This document shows positions 1 to 6,957 of a stretch of DNA of 12,199 bases, one piece after another. Position 1 is the first letter of the stretch. The number at the start of each line of letters is the position of its first letter. The notes under the pieces are model-generated. The model did not search any database. It worked only from the letters and a program-made list of their open reading frames with translations, and was not told where the DNA came from. Position numbers and translations under genes: made by a program. Origin of the DNA: an uncultured Eisenbergiella sp. Its GTDB lineage: Bacteria > Bacillota > Clostridia > Lachnospirales > Lachnospiraceae. The DNA is taken from positions 1-12,199 of the forward strand of contig CARDPF010000071.1 in NCBI GenBank assembly GCA_948960675.1, read 5' to 3'.

Positions 1-287
1 GCCCCTTGCCGGGCAGGAGGTTCCTTACACATGGTGGCATGCAAACGGCGGAATTTCCCCAAACACCGTTCCATTCCGGCCACAAAACGCGGACTGTTCG
101 AGCGCAGCGAGTTTCCGCGTTTTACGGCTGTTTGGAATGAAACGGTGTTTGGGTGAAATTCCCCGTTTTGCATGTGACATGTGTAAGGAACCTCCTGCCC
201 GGCAAGGGGCTGCCTGCGGCCACATTCCCGCTGTCCTGTCTGCTGGCATGCTGCCCCACCCCTGCGGCTTTTCCAAGCGACATTGGC
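1..287 (+). repeat. Long palindromic intergenic element, copy 1 (left part cut by window edge)
   Basis: Positions 1-33 and 178-210 are perfect reverse complements (33 of 33). Inside them the arms keep pairing, with interior loops, up to an apical stem of ACGCGGA/TCCGCGT type and a loop holding GAGCGCAGCGAG near 97-114. The right arm continues past 210 to about 287, where CCAAGCGACATTGG resembles the inverted end of copy 3 (CAATGTC). The matching outer left arm must lie left of the window. The element has the same orientation as copy 2, judged from the loop and from shared differences between the two arms. It ends about 50 nt past the stop of the oxidoreductase gene. Open frames on both strands are treated as by-products of the palindrome. 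What moves or maintains it is unknown; a MITE- or REP-like element is the best guess. Confidence 0.85.
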
Positions 288-337
288 CGCAAATCATAAT
301 AGGGCTTACCTGTATGGCAATGATGCACCAGACACCG

Positions 338-982
338 TCAGCATCCGTCCGGGCCACAGCAAAATCCCCCACCCGCAGAATCATTTTCCTGCCGGGTCAA
401 AATTTGGATCATTTCCTCCTTCGTGTAAGTCTCCAGCGTTACCTTTTGCCCATTGATGTAAATAGAAGGAACCCCCGTTACCGCAAGATCGTCTTTGGAA
501 TACGCCACGTCCTCTTTCTCCCTTTGGGAATAGGTGCCTTCCAAAAGCGCCTCCCGGTATTTTTCCGGATCAAGGCCGAGTCTCTCTGCCAAACCGACCA
601 GCACCTCCAAATCCCCGATGTCTTTCTCCTCCTCAAAATAGGCACGGTACATCAAATCACTGTAAGCATCCCCCGCGCCCTCCTTCTGGGCAAAATACCA
701 TCCCTCAAAAGCAAGTCTGGTATAAGGCCTCGGTATCACTGCGGGAGGCAGTTTCATGTCCAGTCCAAGCTGCTTTGCAGGCTCTACCAAAATCCGGTAG
801 TGCGCCCTCCTCGTCTCGTCATGATAGGTATCCACCCGTTCTTTTGGCTCCGGCGTCAATTCAAAAGGCTGCATCGCCACCTGTGCCTCAAGCCCGGTCT
901 GGGCAAGCGCCTGTGAAAGCGCCTCCTTCGCCACCCAACAATACGGGCATACATAATCCGTCACAAATAAAATATTGAGCAT
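338..982 (-). CDS. DsbA family (FrnE-like) thiol oxidoreductase
   Basis: This is a 214-residue thioredoxin-fold protein of the DsbA/FrnE type, expected to catalyse thiol-disulfide exchange. The active-site motif CPYC is at residues 12-15, directly after the first beta strand (LNILFVTDYV). The cis-proline loop TGVPSIYING lies at about 169-178, and the helical insert between them has the size usual for the family. There is no signal peptide, so a cytoplasmic location is inferred. The ATG at 982 is chosen because AAGGAGA sits just upstream; an in-frame start at 1024 would add 14 residues before the conserved fold. The C-terminus is unusual: a glycine-rich stretch followed by FCCGPDGC, three extra cysteines. 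The gene stands alone between repeat copies 1 and 2, with its own likely promoter. The substrate is unknown. The family call is firm; the exact reaction (oxidase, isomerase or other) is not. Confidence 0.9.
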   Translation of the reverse strand: MLNILFVTDYVCPYCWVAKEALSQALAQTGLEAQVAMQPFELTPEPKERVDTYHDETRRAHYRILVEPAKQLGLDMKLPPAVIPRPYTRLAFEGWYFAQKEGAGDAYSDLMYRAYFEEEKDIGDLEVLVGLAERLGLDPEKYREALLEGTYSQREKEDVAYSKDDLAVTGVPSIYINGQKVTLETYTKEEMIQILTRQENDSAGGGFCCGPDGC

Positions 983-1048
983 CTTCTCTCCTTTCGAAAA
1001 CCCTTTTCGCAACCGTTCAGACAAGTACGGCCTGTTACCCTCTTTTTT

Positions 1049-1057
1049 ATTATACCA
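1049..1057 (-). promoter_or_regulatory. Probable extended -10 promoter for the DsbA-like gene
   Basis: On the minus strand the sequence TTTGGTATAAT gives a perfect -10 hexamer (TATAAT, 1049-1054) preceded by TGG, which fits the extended -10 motif TGn. No good -35 hexamer is found 16-18 nt upstream. The gene start is about 67 nt downstream. The assignment comes from motif reading only. Confidence 0.5.
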
Positions 1058-1150
1058 AATTTAGGTTGTTCCTGCATTAACATTTTCGCCCGCCAAATAT
1101 CTGCACAAATGCAGCGGTTACCCTTAGCGGCCCCGGGCCGTGAATCAATG

Positions 1151-1479
1151 TCAATTCGTTTAGCCATGGGCTTTGGCAGTACGTCGGCAGGCGTGGCAGC
1201 GGCAGGATGGCCCCTTGCAGTGCGGGCAGTTCCTTACGCATGGTGGCATGCAAACGGTGGAATTTGAAAAAATGCCGTTCCAGTCTGGCCGGAAACGCGG
1301 ACTGTTTGAGCGCAGCGAGTTTTCCGCGTTTTCCGGCTGTTTGGACTGGAACGGCATTTTGGCGAAATTCCCCGTTTTGCATGTATACATGCGTAAGGAA
1401 CTGCCCGCACTGCAAGGGGCCATCCTGCCGCTGCCACGCCTGCCGACGTACTGTCAAAGCCCACGGCTAAACGAAATGA
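1151..1479 (+). repeat. Long palindromic intergenic element, copy 2 (complete)
   Basis: The outer arms 1157-1242 and 1388-1473 are reverse complements at 84 of 86 positions, and weaker pairing extends to 1151/1479. Inside, the stem continues with interior loops to a closing stem AAACGCGGA (1293-1301) / TCCGCGTTT (1323-1331) and a 21-nt loop containing GAGCGCAGCGAG. The whole unit is about 329 bp. It shares with copy 1 the loop, the GTTCCTTAC..CATG block and several arm-specific differences, while other stem blocks differ but stay complementary. Positions 1181-1200 are identical to 12180-12199 in copy 3. I see no clear target-site duplication. The open frames across it on both strands, such as a + strand frame reading LFERSEF in the loop, are explained by the palindrome and not called as genes. 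Confidence 0.92.
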
Positions 1480-1510
1480 TATGATGTTGGATACCACGGA
1501 TGGAACCGCA

Positions 1511-1554
1511 GGAAAACGGCCTACGTCAACCGCAGGCCGTTTCCTATTTTTCTT
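1511..1554 (+). terminator. Rho-independent terminator just right of palindrome copy 2
   Basis: A GC-rich hairpin (about 13 pairs; arms 1511-1525 and 1530-1544, with one bulged A and one mismatch) is built around ACGGCCT/AGGCCGT and followed on the + strand by TATTTTTCTT. The U tract points rightward, so it would stop + strand transcription leaving the palindrome. It might also act weakly for the minus-strand vsr gene, but in that direction no U tract follows the stem. The stretch from 1555 to 1696 holds no other feature I can support. Confidence 0.65.
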
Positions 1555-1696
1555 ATGAGGGGGGAGATAGTGAGTAATTCATCTATCTGAAAACTATCAT
1601 ACCCTGTAAATGTGTCCACTATGTGTCGGGTTCCTAAAAACGTTCTTAAATTTCTGAAAGAAGCGTAAAGAGATTCTAAAAAATCAAGTCAACCTC

Positions 1697-2158
1697 TTAC
1701 CACACACAATCCTCATTTCCTTCCGTCTCCTGCATTTTCTGCTCAAATATCGTTTCTTCAATCACCCGTATGCACCCCTCCGGGTTTTTTTGGATTTCTT
1801 CCCCCCAAAAACGAATCACTGTCCATCCCAGAAACAAAAGCTTCTGATCCACTTCCCGGTCGCGTTCCATATTGCGTGTGATTTTCTTCTCCCAAAACTC
1901 GCTATTGTTTCCTTTTCTCAAACGCGGGCGCAAAACCTCGTACCAGTCTTTTCCGTGGAAAAACTCACCATCGCAAAAAATCACAATCTTATACCGGGTC
2001 AACACAATATCCGGTTTACCCGGCAGACTTTTCATATTCTTCCGGTACCGGTATCCCCTGTGCCACAAGGCCTTCCTGAGCCGAATCTCGATGGAAGTAT
2101 CTGTGGATTTTATGCTCTGCATATTCTTATGCCGCTGTTCTTTTGTCAGTTTATCCAC
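1697..2158 (-). CDS. vsr: Very short patch repair (Vsr-like) DNA mismatch endonuclease
   Basis: The 153-residue product matches the Vsr family, which nicks DNA at T:G mismatches formed by deamination of 5-methylcytosine. The N-terminal block TKEQRHKNMQSIKSTDTSIE, the active-site block LPGKPDIV (Asp50, matching catalytic Asp51 of the E. coli enzyme), FFHG with His68, and FWEKKITRNMERD and GWTVIRFW near 88-118 are all in family order. The start is a GTG at 2158, with AAGGAG nine bases upstream. A promoter lies inside the longer open frame, which argues against the upstream ATG at 2251. The zinc-site cysteines of E. coli Vsr are not kept: HGCFWH is replaced by DGEFFHG and WEC by WGE. Length fits the family. 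Vsr normally partners a cytosine-C5 methylase, but none is encoded nearby. It is transcribed separately from the trp operon upstream. Confidence 0.88.
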   Translation of the reverse strand: MDKLTKEQRHKNMQSIKSTDTSIEIRLRKALWHRGYRYRKNMKSLPGKPDIVLTRYKIVIFCDGEFFHGKDWYEVLRPRLRKGNNSEFWEKKITRNMERDREVDQKLLFLGWTVIRFWGEEIQKNPEGCIRVIEETIFEQKMQETEGNEDCVW

Positions 2159-2194
2159 TTTTTCCCACTCCTTTGCGCCGGTGCTTTTAAAAGT

Positions 2195-2223
2195 ATTATA
2201 TATCCGGCCGCACCGGTTCGCAA
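2195..2223 (-). promoter_or_regulatory. Promoter for vsr
   Basis: On the minus strand TTGCGA (2218-2223) and TATAAT (2195-2200) are separated by exactly 17 nt, a near-consensus sigma-A promoter. Transcription would begin near 2188, leaving a leader of about 30 nt with an AAGGAG site before the GTG start at 2158. The spacing supports the chosen vsr start. A 7-bp inverted repeat, CCGGTGC/GCACCGG, spans the -10 region; its role is unknown. Confidence 0.7.
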
Positions 2224-2257
2224 AGTCTTTTTCCAAAAGAATCCCAACCAAATTTGC

Positions 2258-2282
2258 CCGATACCGGAAAACCCGGCACCGG
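2258..2282 (-). other. Hairpin downstream of trpA, without a U tract
   Basis: On the minus strand CCGGTGCCGG and CCGGTATCGG flank a GTTTT loop and form a 10-bp stem including two G-U pairs. It begins about 60 nt past the trpA stop. No U run follows, so it is not a standard intrinsic terminator. It may be the 3' end structure of the trp mRNA or a Rho-assisted stop; this is inference. Confidence 0.4.
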
Positions 2283-2341
2283 ACAACTGCATGACTTTAT
2301 ACAGAAAACCGGACGGCAAAGCGTGACATAGAGCATAGGGG

Positions 2342-3115
2342 TTACTGTCTTATTGCATCCTTCATGGATTTTACATATCTGCCTATGTGCGCGGGCGCGT
2401 CTTTTCCATATTTTTCAAGCAGCCTGACAATCGCGGAGCCAACGATGACCCCATCGGACAGGCCGGCCATTTTCTTTGCCTGTTCCGGCGTCGAGATACC
2501 AAAACCGATCGCACATGGAATGCCGGTATTTTCCCTTACCACTTTTACGATGGAAGAAAGATCCGTCCGTATTTCACTTCTTGTCCCCGTTACGCCGAGA
2601 CTGGAAACAATATACAAAAATCCCTCCGCCTCCTTTGCAATCATCGCGATGCGGTTTGCAGAGGTAGGGGCTATCATCGACACCAAGTCAACGCCGTTGC
2701 TCCTACAAAGGGGCAAAAATTCCTCCTTTTCTTCAAAGGGCAGGTCAGGCAGGATCAGGCCATCCACTCCGGCCTCCCTGCAGGCAGAAAAAAAGCGTTC
2801 TGCGCCGTAGGAAAATACAACATTGGCATAGGTCATAAATACCATGGGCACATGAATTTCTTTTCTCAGCCTTTTCACAAAAGAAAATACCTGATCCGTC
2901 GTAATGCCGCCATTGAGCGCCCGCAAATTCGCGCCTTGGATCACGGGTCCTTCCGCCGTGGGATCGGAGAACGGAATCCCCAGTTCAATCAGGTCTGCCC
3001 CGTTTTGCACGGCAGCACGGACGGCCGCTTTGGTCGTTTCCAAATCCGGATCACCGCAAGTAATAAAGGCAATGAAAGCCTTTCCGTTTTTAAATGCATT
3101 TTTGATGTTACTCAT
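2342..3115 (-). CDS. trpA: Tryptophan synthase alpha subunit
   Basis: TrpA (257 residues here, close to the usual length) cleaves indole-3-glycerol phosphate to indole and glyceraldehyde 3-phosphate, and passes indole to TrpB inside the alpha2-beta2 complex. The TIM-barrel signature is clear: FITCGDPD near 17-24, then [11 protein letters not shown] with catalytic Glu44 (Glu49 of the enteric enzyme), then [15 protein letters not shown]. The position of enteric Asp60 is Glu55 here, a conservative change. The phosphate-binding end includes GFGIS and the [10 protein letters not shown] segment. The ATG at 3115 is chosen for its GGGGGAG ribosome site and its fit to the family; it overlaps the trpB stop by 8 nt, suggesting translational coupling. 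It is the last gene of the T-box-controlled trp operon. Confidence 0.98.
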   Translation of the reverse strand: MSNIKNAFKNGKAFIAFITCGDPDLETTKAAVRAAVQNGADLIELGIPFSDPTAEGPVIQGANLRALNGGITTDQVFSFVKRLRKEIHVPMVFMTYANVVFSYGAERFFSACREAGVDGLILPDLPFEEKEEFLPLCRSNGVDLVSMIAPTSANRIAMIAKEAEGFLYIVSSLGVTGTRSEIRTDLSSIVKVVRENTGIPCAIGFGISTPEQAKKMAGLSDGVIVGSAIVRLLEKYGKDAPAHIGRYVKSMKDAIRQ

Positions 3116-4298
3116 AAATATTCTCCCCCCTGTAACGGGCAATGGCGGCGCAATCCTTGTCCCCCCTGCCGGAAATGGTAATCACGATAATGTTATCTTT
3201 ATCCATCACCGGCGCTACCTTCCTTGCATATGCAACCGCATGGGCAGATTCGATTGCCGGGATAATGCCCTCCGTCCTTGCCAAATATTCAAATGCATTC
3301 ACGGCTTCCTCATCGGTGACGGGAACATATTCTGCCCTGCCGATGTCGTGCAAATACGCATGTTCGGGGCCTATGCCGGGATAGTCCAGTCCCGCCGATA
3401 CCGAATAAACAGGGGCAATCTGGCCAAATTCATCCTGGCAGAAATAGGATTTCATGCCATGGAAAATGCCAGGCCTGCCCGTGGCAATCGTCGCTGCCGT
3501 TTCAAAGGTATCAATCCCCCTTCCGGCCGCCTCGCAGCCAATCAAACGGACATTTTCATCCCCGATAAAATGGTAAAAAGAACCGATCGCATTGGATCCC
3601 CCGCCCACACAGGCAATCACGGCATCCGGCAGTCTGCCCTCCCCTGCAAGAAGCTGCTCCTTAATCTCCATGGAGATGACTGCCTGAAAATCACGGACAA
3701 TGGTCGGGAACGGATGCGGCCCCATAACCGAACCAAGGCAGTAGTGCGTATCGGATATTCTTAAAGTCCACTCACGCAGCGCTTCGGAAACCGCGTCTTT
3801 CAAAGTCGCCGTACCCGTTTTTACGGGAACCACCTTTGCGCCAAGCAGGCGCATACGGTACACATTAAGCGCCTGACGGACGGTATCTTCTTCTCCCATA
3901 AATACCACACATTCCATGCCCATCAGCGCAGCGGCGGTGGCTGTTGCAACGCCGTGCTGGCCGGCCCCGGTTTCCGCAATCAAACGGGTTTTCCCCATTT
4001 TCTTTGCGAGAAGGGCCTGCCCGAGCACATTGTTGATTTTATGGGCGCCTGTATGGTTGAGATCCTCCCGCTTTAAATAAATTTTTGCACCGCCAAGGTC
4101 CTTTGTCATTTTTTCCGCATAGTACAGTCTGGAAGGCCTCCCGGCATACGCCTGCAAAAGTCCGGTAAGTTCCCGGTTAAATGCAGGATCATTTTTATAG
4201 TGGTTATATGCTTCTTCCAATTCTATGACTGCATTCATCAGCGTTTCAGGGATATACTGCCCGCCATGAATGCCGAAGCGTCCGTTTGGATTTGTCAT
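3108..4298 (-). CDS. trpB: Tryptophan synthase beta subunit
   Basis: This 396-residue TrpB joins indole to L-serine, using pyridoxal phosphate, to give L-tryptophan. The PLP-binding lysine is Lys87 in HTGAHKINN, the catalytic Glu109 is in [11 protein letters not shown], and the phosphate-cradling loop GGGSNAIG is present; numbering equals that of the enteric enzyme. The N-terminus ([16 protein letters not shown]) is the typical TrpB1 start, so this is the TrpA-partnered form and not TrpB2. The start codon overlaps the trpF stop in an ATGA junction (4295-4298), with a GGAAGA ribosome site inside trpF. The end overlaps trpA by 8 nt. The gene is full length with no missing key residue. Confidence 0.98.
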   Translation of the reverse strand: MTNPNGRFGIHGGQYIPETLMNAVIELEEAYNHYKNDPAFNRELTGLLQAYAGRPSRLYYAEKMTKDLGGAKIYLKREDLNHTGAHKINNVLGQALLAKKMGKTRLIAETGAGQHGVATATAAALMGMECVVFMGEEDTVRQALNVYRMRLLGAKVVPVKTGTATLKDAVSEALREWTLRISDTHYCLGSVMGPHPFPTIVRDFQAVISMEIKEQLLAGEGRLPDAVIACVGGGSNAIGSFYHFIGDENVRLIGCEAAGRGIDTFETAATIATGRPGIFHGMKSYFCQDEFGQIAPVYSVSAGLDYPGIGPEHAYLHDIGRAEYVPVTDEEAVNAFEYLARTEGIIPAIESAHAVAYARKVAPVMDKDNIIVITISGRGDKDCAAIARYRGENIYE

Positions 4299-4903
4299 CT
4301 TTTATCTTCCTTTCTGACAGCGGCAACAAACGCCGCCATTTTTGTCTGGTCTTTTACCCCGCCGGTCTCAATTCCCGAACTGACATCCACCGCAAAAGGG
4401 CGCAGCCTTGCGACGGCATCCCCCACATTGTCAGGGGAAAGCCCCCCGGCAAGGAAATACGGTCTTTTTATGCTTTGTATCAGCCCCCAGTCAAACGCCG
4501 TCCCTGTTCCCGCACCCGAATCAAGCAAAATATAGTCTGCCCTGCTCCCTCCGGCATTTATGATGTCCTCCGCCTTTTCGGCCCGGAAAGCCCTGATAAT
4601 CGGTTTATCCGTGCGCTGCCGCAGCTGCATGATAAAATCTTCGTCCTCGCTGCCGTGCAGCTGGATAACGTCGATTATCCCCTGGTTTCCCATATCGGCA
4701 ATCTTTTCGGGCCGTTCATCCACAAACACCCCCACCACCCGGATTGTGGGGGCAAGCATCTGCCTGAGTGCCAATGCCCTCCACGGCGAAATGTACCGGC
4801 GGCTTTCCGGGGCAAATATAAAACCGATATATTCGGGCCTTAACGCGTTTGCAGCTTCCATATCGCAAGGCCTGGACAGTCCGCATAGCTTAATCTTTGT
4901 CAT
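4295..4903 (-). CDS. trpF: Phosphoribosylanthranilate isomerase
   Basis: TrpF converts N-(5'-phosphoribosyl)anthranilate to the carboxyphenylamino-deoxyribulose phosphate used by TrpC. The 202-residue product begins [10 protein letters not shown] with the catalytic Cys7. It has the [14 protein letters not shown] segment carrying the general acid Asp, the phosphate-binding [10 protein letters not shown], and [14 protein letters not shown] near the end, all family signatures. The ATG at 4903 is chosen because AGGAAGGATA lies just upstream and the conserved barrel begins there. The frame stays open up to 5008, but those added residues are unlike any TrpF and overlap trpC. The 70-nt gap to trpC is the only real gap in the operon; it holds a hairpin and a duplicated ribosome-site segment. 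The stop overlaps the trpB start. Confidence 0.96.
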   Translation of the reverse strand: MTKIKLCGLSRPCDMEAANALRPEYIGFIFAPESRRYISPWRALALRQMLAPTIRVVGVFVDERPEKIADMGNQGIIDVIQLHGSEDEDFIMQLRQRTDKPIIRAFRAEKAEDIINAGGSRADYILLDSGAGTGTAFDWGLIQSIKRPYFLAGGLSPDNVGDAVARLRPFAVDVSSGIETGGVKDQTKMAAFVAAVRKEDKR

Positions 4904-4905
4904 TA

Positions 4906-4990
4906 TATCCTTCCTGCCCGCTTTAGAGGGCATAAATTCCCGGTTGAAAAACTGCCGCATATGGTTTTTCAACCTATCCTTCCTGCCCGC
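4906..4990 (-). repeat. Pair of 16-bp direct repeats carrying ribosome sites, at the trpC-trpF junction
   Basis: The minus-strand sequence GCGGGCAGGAAGGATA occurs at 4975-4990, overlapping the trpC end and stop, and again at 4906-4921 just before the trpF ATG. The period is 69 nt. Each copy carries the AGGAAGGAT ribosome site. This suggests an ancestral tight trpC-trpF junction that was split by a tandem duplication or an insertion of about 53 nt. Confidence 0.85.
4943..4973 (-). other. Intercistronic hairpin between trpC and trpF
   Basis: GTTGAAAAAC (4964-4973 read on the minus strand) and GTTTTTCAAC (4943-4952) form a perfect 10-bp stem with an 11-nt loop, beginning directly after the trpC TAG. 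No U tract follows, so it is unlikely to be a terminator. It could affect mRNA decay or the relative output of trpC and trpF (inference). Confidence 0.6.
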
Positions 4991-5792
4991 CATGGAAAGC
5001 GGCTGCACATGGAACCTGTCCCCGCAGTTTGGACAGCATATCCTTTTTATCCGCCGCCCGCATCAAAACTTCGCCGACCAGTACCGCATCCGCGCCGATT
5101 TCACGGAGTTTTTCCACATCCTCTGCATTCCTCACACCGCTTTCGGAAACAAACAGCACATCAGGGGGGATCCGTTCCCGGAGCCTTTTGCTGTTATCCA
5201 CATTCACCGAAAAATCTTTCAGGCTGCGGTTATTGACGCCGATCATACGCGCCCCTGCTTTTACTGCCACGCTTACTTCCGCCTCATCGTGTGTCTCCAC
5301 CAACGCAGAAAGCCCCAGTTCGTTGCAAATGGCCAGATATTCCCGGATCTGTCCTTCATCCAGTATGGCGCAGATCAGCAGCACTGCCGAGGCTCCCAGC
5401 ACCTTCGCTTCATAGATCATATATGCGTCCACCGTAAAATCCTTACGCAGGCACGGAACGGAAACGGTTTGGGCAATCTCCTTTAAGTGCTCCCTGCTGC
5501 CAAGAAACCACTTTGGCTCGGTCAGCACCGAGATGCAGTCCGCTCCTGCCGCTTCATATTCTTTGGCAATTTTTAGATACTCATAACCGGGGGCAAGCAA
5601 TCCTTTTGACGGGGACGCCCTTTTGCACTCGCAGATAAAGGAAAGTCCCGGATTTTTCAGGGCGTTTTCAAAAGCAAAGCCCCCTCCGGGAAGGGATAAG
5701 GCCTGCCGCCTGATTTCCTCCAGGGATATTCCCTTTTTCGCCTCGGCTACCCTCTGCCCTGCATGACCGGCAAGCCGGTCCAAGATTGTCAT
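4974..5792 (-). CDS. trpC: Indole-3-glycerol phosphate synthase
   Basis: TrpC closes the indole ring: it decarboxylates and cyclises the carboxyphenylamino-deoxyribulose phosphate to indole-3-glycerol phosphate. The 272-residue product is a stand-alone TrpC, not fused to TrpF. Signature blocks are [13 protein letters not shown] (residues 52-64, with the catalytic Glu and Lys), PCLRKDF with the second conserved Lys, [21 protein letters not shown] and SESGVRN. The ATG at 5792 is chosen: it shares an ATGA junction with the trpD stop and has AGGAGGAGG immediately upstream. A TTG at 5807 would give five extra residues and sits before that ribosome site, so it is less likely. The end lies in one copy of a 16-bp repeat (4975-4990). 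It is the second gene of the operon. Confidence 0.97.
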   Translation of the reverse strand: MTILDRLAGHAGQRVAEAKKGISLEEIRRQALSLPGGGFAFENALKNPGLSFICECKRASPSKGLLAPGYEYLKIAKEYEAAGADCISVLTEPKWFLGSREHLKEIAQTVSVPCLRKDFTVDAYMIYEAKVLGASAVLLICAILDEGQIREYLAICNELGLSALVETHDEAEVSVAVKAGARMIGVNNRSLKDFSVNVDNSKRLRERIPPDVLFVSESGVRNAEDVEKLREIGADAVLVGEVLMRAADKKDMLSKLRGQVPCAAAFHGGQEG

Positions 5793-6817
5793 GCCTCCTC
5801 CTGACAATTGCTGACTTTTATAAGTCCATGCAATGTTTCAAGGGCCTTGCCGGAATCAATGAGTTCTGCGGCAAGGGCAATACCGTCTTTCATACTGCCC
5901 GCCTTACCGCCAATATAAAGCGCGGCGCCGGCGTTCATCAAAACGGCGTTTCTTTTATGCCCCTTTTCCCCATTTAGGATTGCCATCGTGATTTTCGCAT
6001 TTTCCTCCGGTACGCCGCCCTTTAGGTCGTCCTTTGTACAACGTGCAAATCCGAACTCCTCCGGCGTGATGACGTAAGATTTAAACCAACCGTCCCGGAT
6101 TTCGCAGACCGTAGTGGGCGCGCTCACAGAAATTTCATCCAGCTTGTCCTGGCCGTATACCACCATACCGCGCTTGATGCCCAGATTGATCAGCACCCGG
6201 GCCAGCGGCCCGGCAAGATACTCGTCGTACACACCCAGAAGCTGCATGGAGGGCGTTCCGGGATTGGTGAGCGGTCCGAGAATGTTAAATACGGTACGGA
6301 ATCCCAACTCTTTGCGAATCGCGCCGACATACTTCATTGAGGCATGATATTTCTGTGCAAAAAAGAAACACATGCCGACCTTGTCGAGCAGTTCAACGCA
6401 TTTTGCAGGGCTTTGCGAAATATTGACGCCGAGGGCCTCCAGACAGTCCGCCGTCCCGCACCGGGACGATGCCGCACGGTTGCCGTGCTTGGCCACTTTC
6501 ATGCCGCCTGCCGCCGCGACAAGCGCAGAAGTGGTGGAAATATTAAAGCTGTGGGCATTGTCGCCGCCTGTTCCCACAATTTCAAACAATTCCATTCCGG
6601 TTTCGACTTTGACTGCATGCGCCCTCATGGCCGCGGCACATCCGGCAATTTCGTCCGTCGTTTCCGCCCTCGCGCTCTTGGTGGAAAGGGCTGCAAGAAA
6701 AGCGGCATTCTGCGTCGGTGACGTTTCACCGCTCATGATCTCATTCATGACGGCATATGCCTCCTCATAGGTGAGATCCCCCTTATTGACAATTTTAACG
6801 ATTGCTTCTTTAATCAT
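5789..6817 (-). CDS. trpD: Anthranilate phosphoribosyltransferase
   Basis: TrpD transfers the phosphoribosyl group of PRPP to anthranilate, the first step encoded in this operon. The product has 342 residues, the usual length of a stand-alone TrpD without a fused glutamine amidotransferase domain. The PRPP/Mg-binding motif GTGGD is at 82-86, followed by the [13 protein letters not shown] segment, and KHGNR is at 110-114. The GPLTNPG loop lies near the middle. The ATG at 6817 has AAGGAGAT at good spacing. It is the first gene after the T-box leader, where many clostridial operons carry trpE and trpG instead; neither is present here, so anthranilate must come from elsewhere in the genome or from outside. 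The stop overlaps the trpC start by 4 nt. Confidence 0.97.
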   Translation of the reverse strand: MIKEAIVKIVNKGDLTYEEAYAVMNEIMSGETSPTQNAAFLAALSTKSARAETTDEIAGCAAAMRAHAVKVETGMELFEIVGTGGDNAHSFNISTTSALVAAAGGMKVAKHGNRAASSRCGTADCLEALGVNISQSPAKCVELLDKVGMCFFFAQKYHASMKYVGAIRKELGFRTVFNILGPLTNPGTPSMQLLGVYDEYLAGPLARVLINLGIKRGMVVYGQDKLDEISVSAPTTVCEIRDGWFKSYVITPEEFGFARCTKDDLKGGVPEENAKITMAILNGEKGHKRNAVLMNAGAALYIGGKAGSMKDGIALAAELIDSGKALETLHGLIKVSNCQEEA

Positions 6818-6856
6818 GGCTTTTATCTCCTTTTTATATTTATGAAATTGTGAATC

Positions 6857-6898
6857 ACCTGTTTTTACCCGGCATCATAATGGATACGGGATACAGGT
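6857..6898 (-). other. Possible stem-loop between the T-box terminator and trpD
   Basis: ACCTGT (6893-6898) and ACAGGT (6857-6862), with inner CCCG/CGGG pairing, could form an imperfect hairpin in the read-through mRNA. It ends about 20 nt before the trpD ribosome site. It is short and could be chance. Confidence 0.25.
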
Positions 6899-6911
6899 CC
6901 GTCAAAGGAGT

Positions 6912-6957
6912 AAAAACAAAAACGCCCCTGACAGACTGCTTCCATCTGTCAAGGACG
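6912..6957 (-). terminator. Regulated terminator of the trp T-box
   Basis: On the minus strand CGTCCTTGACAGA and TCTGTCAGGGGCG form a 13-pair stem (with three G-U pairs) around an 8-nt loop. It is followed by TTTTTGTTTTT. It lies about 95 nt upstream of the trpD start. Confidence 0.93.

Noticed and set aside
137..916. A 259-codon + strand open frame across copy 1 and the oxidoreductase gene
   Set aside because: It is antisense to a gene with clear DsbA/FrnE motifs, and its translation is low-quality and not family-like.
1..1479. CRISPR array or retron in the repeat region
   Set aside because: There are only two large palindromes about 1.2 kb apart, with a gene between them, no regularly spaced short repeats, and no Cas or reverse transcriptase gene.
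1077..1484. Several overlapping open frames on both strands, encoding near-identical Cys/Arg-rich peptides
   Set aside because: They arise because the same palindromic sequence is read from both strands; they lack ribosome sites and family similarity, and similar frames occur in copy 1 (about 25-384).
1590..1650. Possible end of an insertion sequence (GTGTCCACTATGTGTCGGG)
   Set aside because: It vaguely resembles IS ends I have seen, but there is no partner inverted repeat, target duplication or transposase remnant nearby.
2159..2251. Longer vsr start at 2251
   Set aside because: The TATAAT promoter at 2195-2200 lies inside this extension, and GTG 2158 has AAGGAG at proper spacing and matches the Vsr N-terminus.
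4961..5008. Longer trpF start at 5008
   Set aside because: It would overlap trpC by about 35 nt and add residues outside the TrpF fold; the ATG at 4903 has a good ribosome site and begins the conserved sequence.
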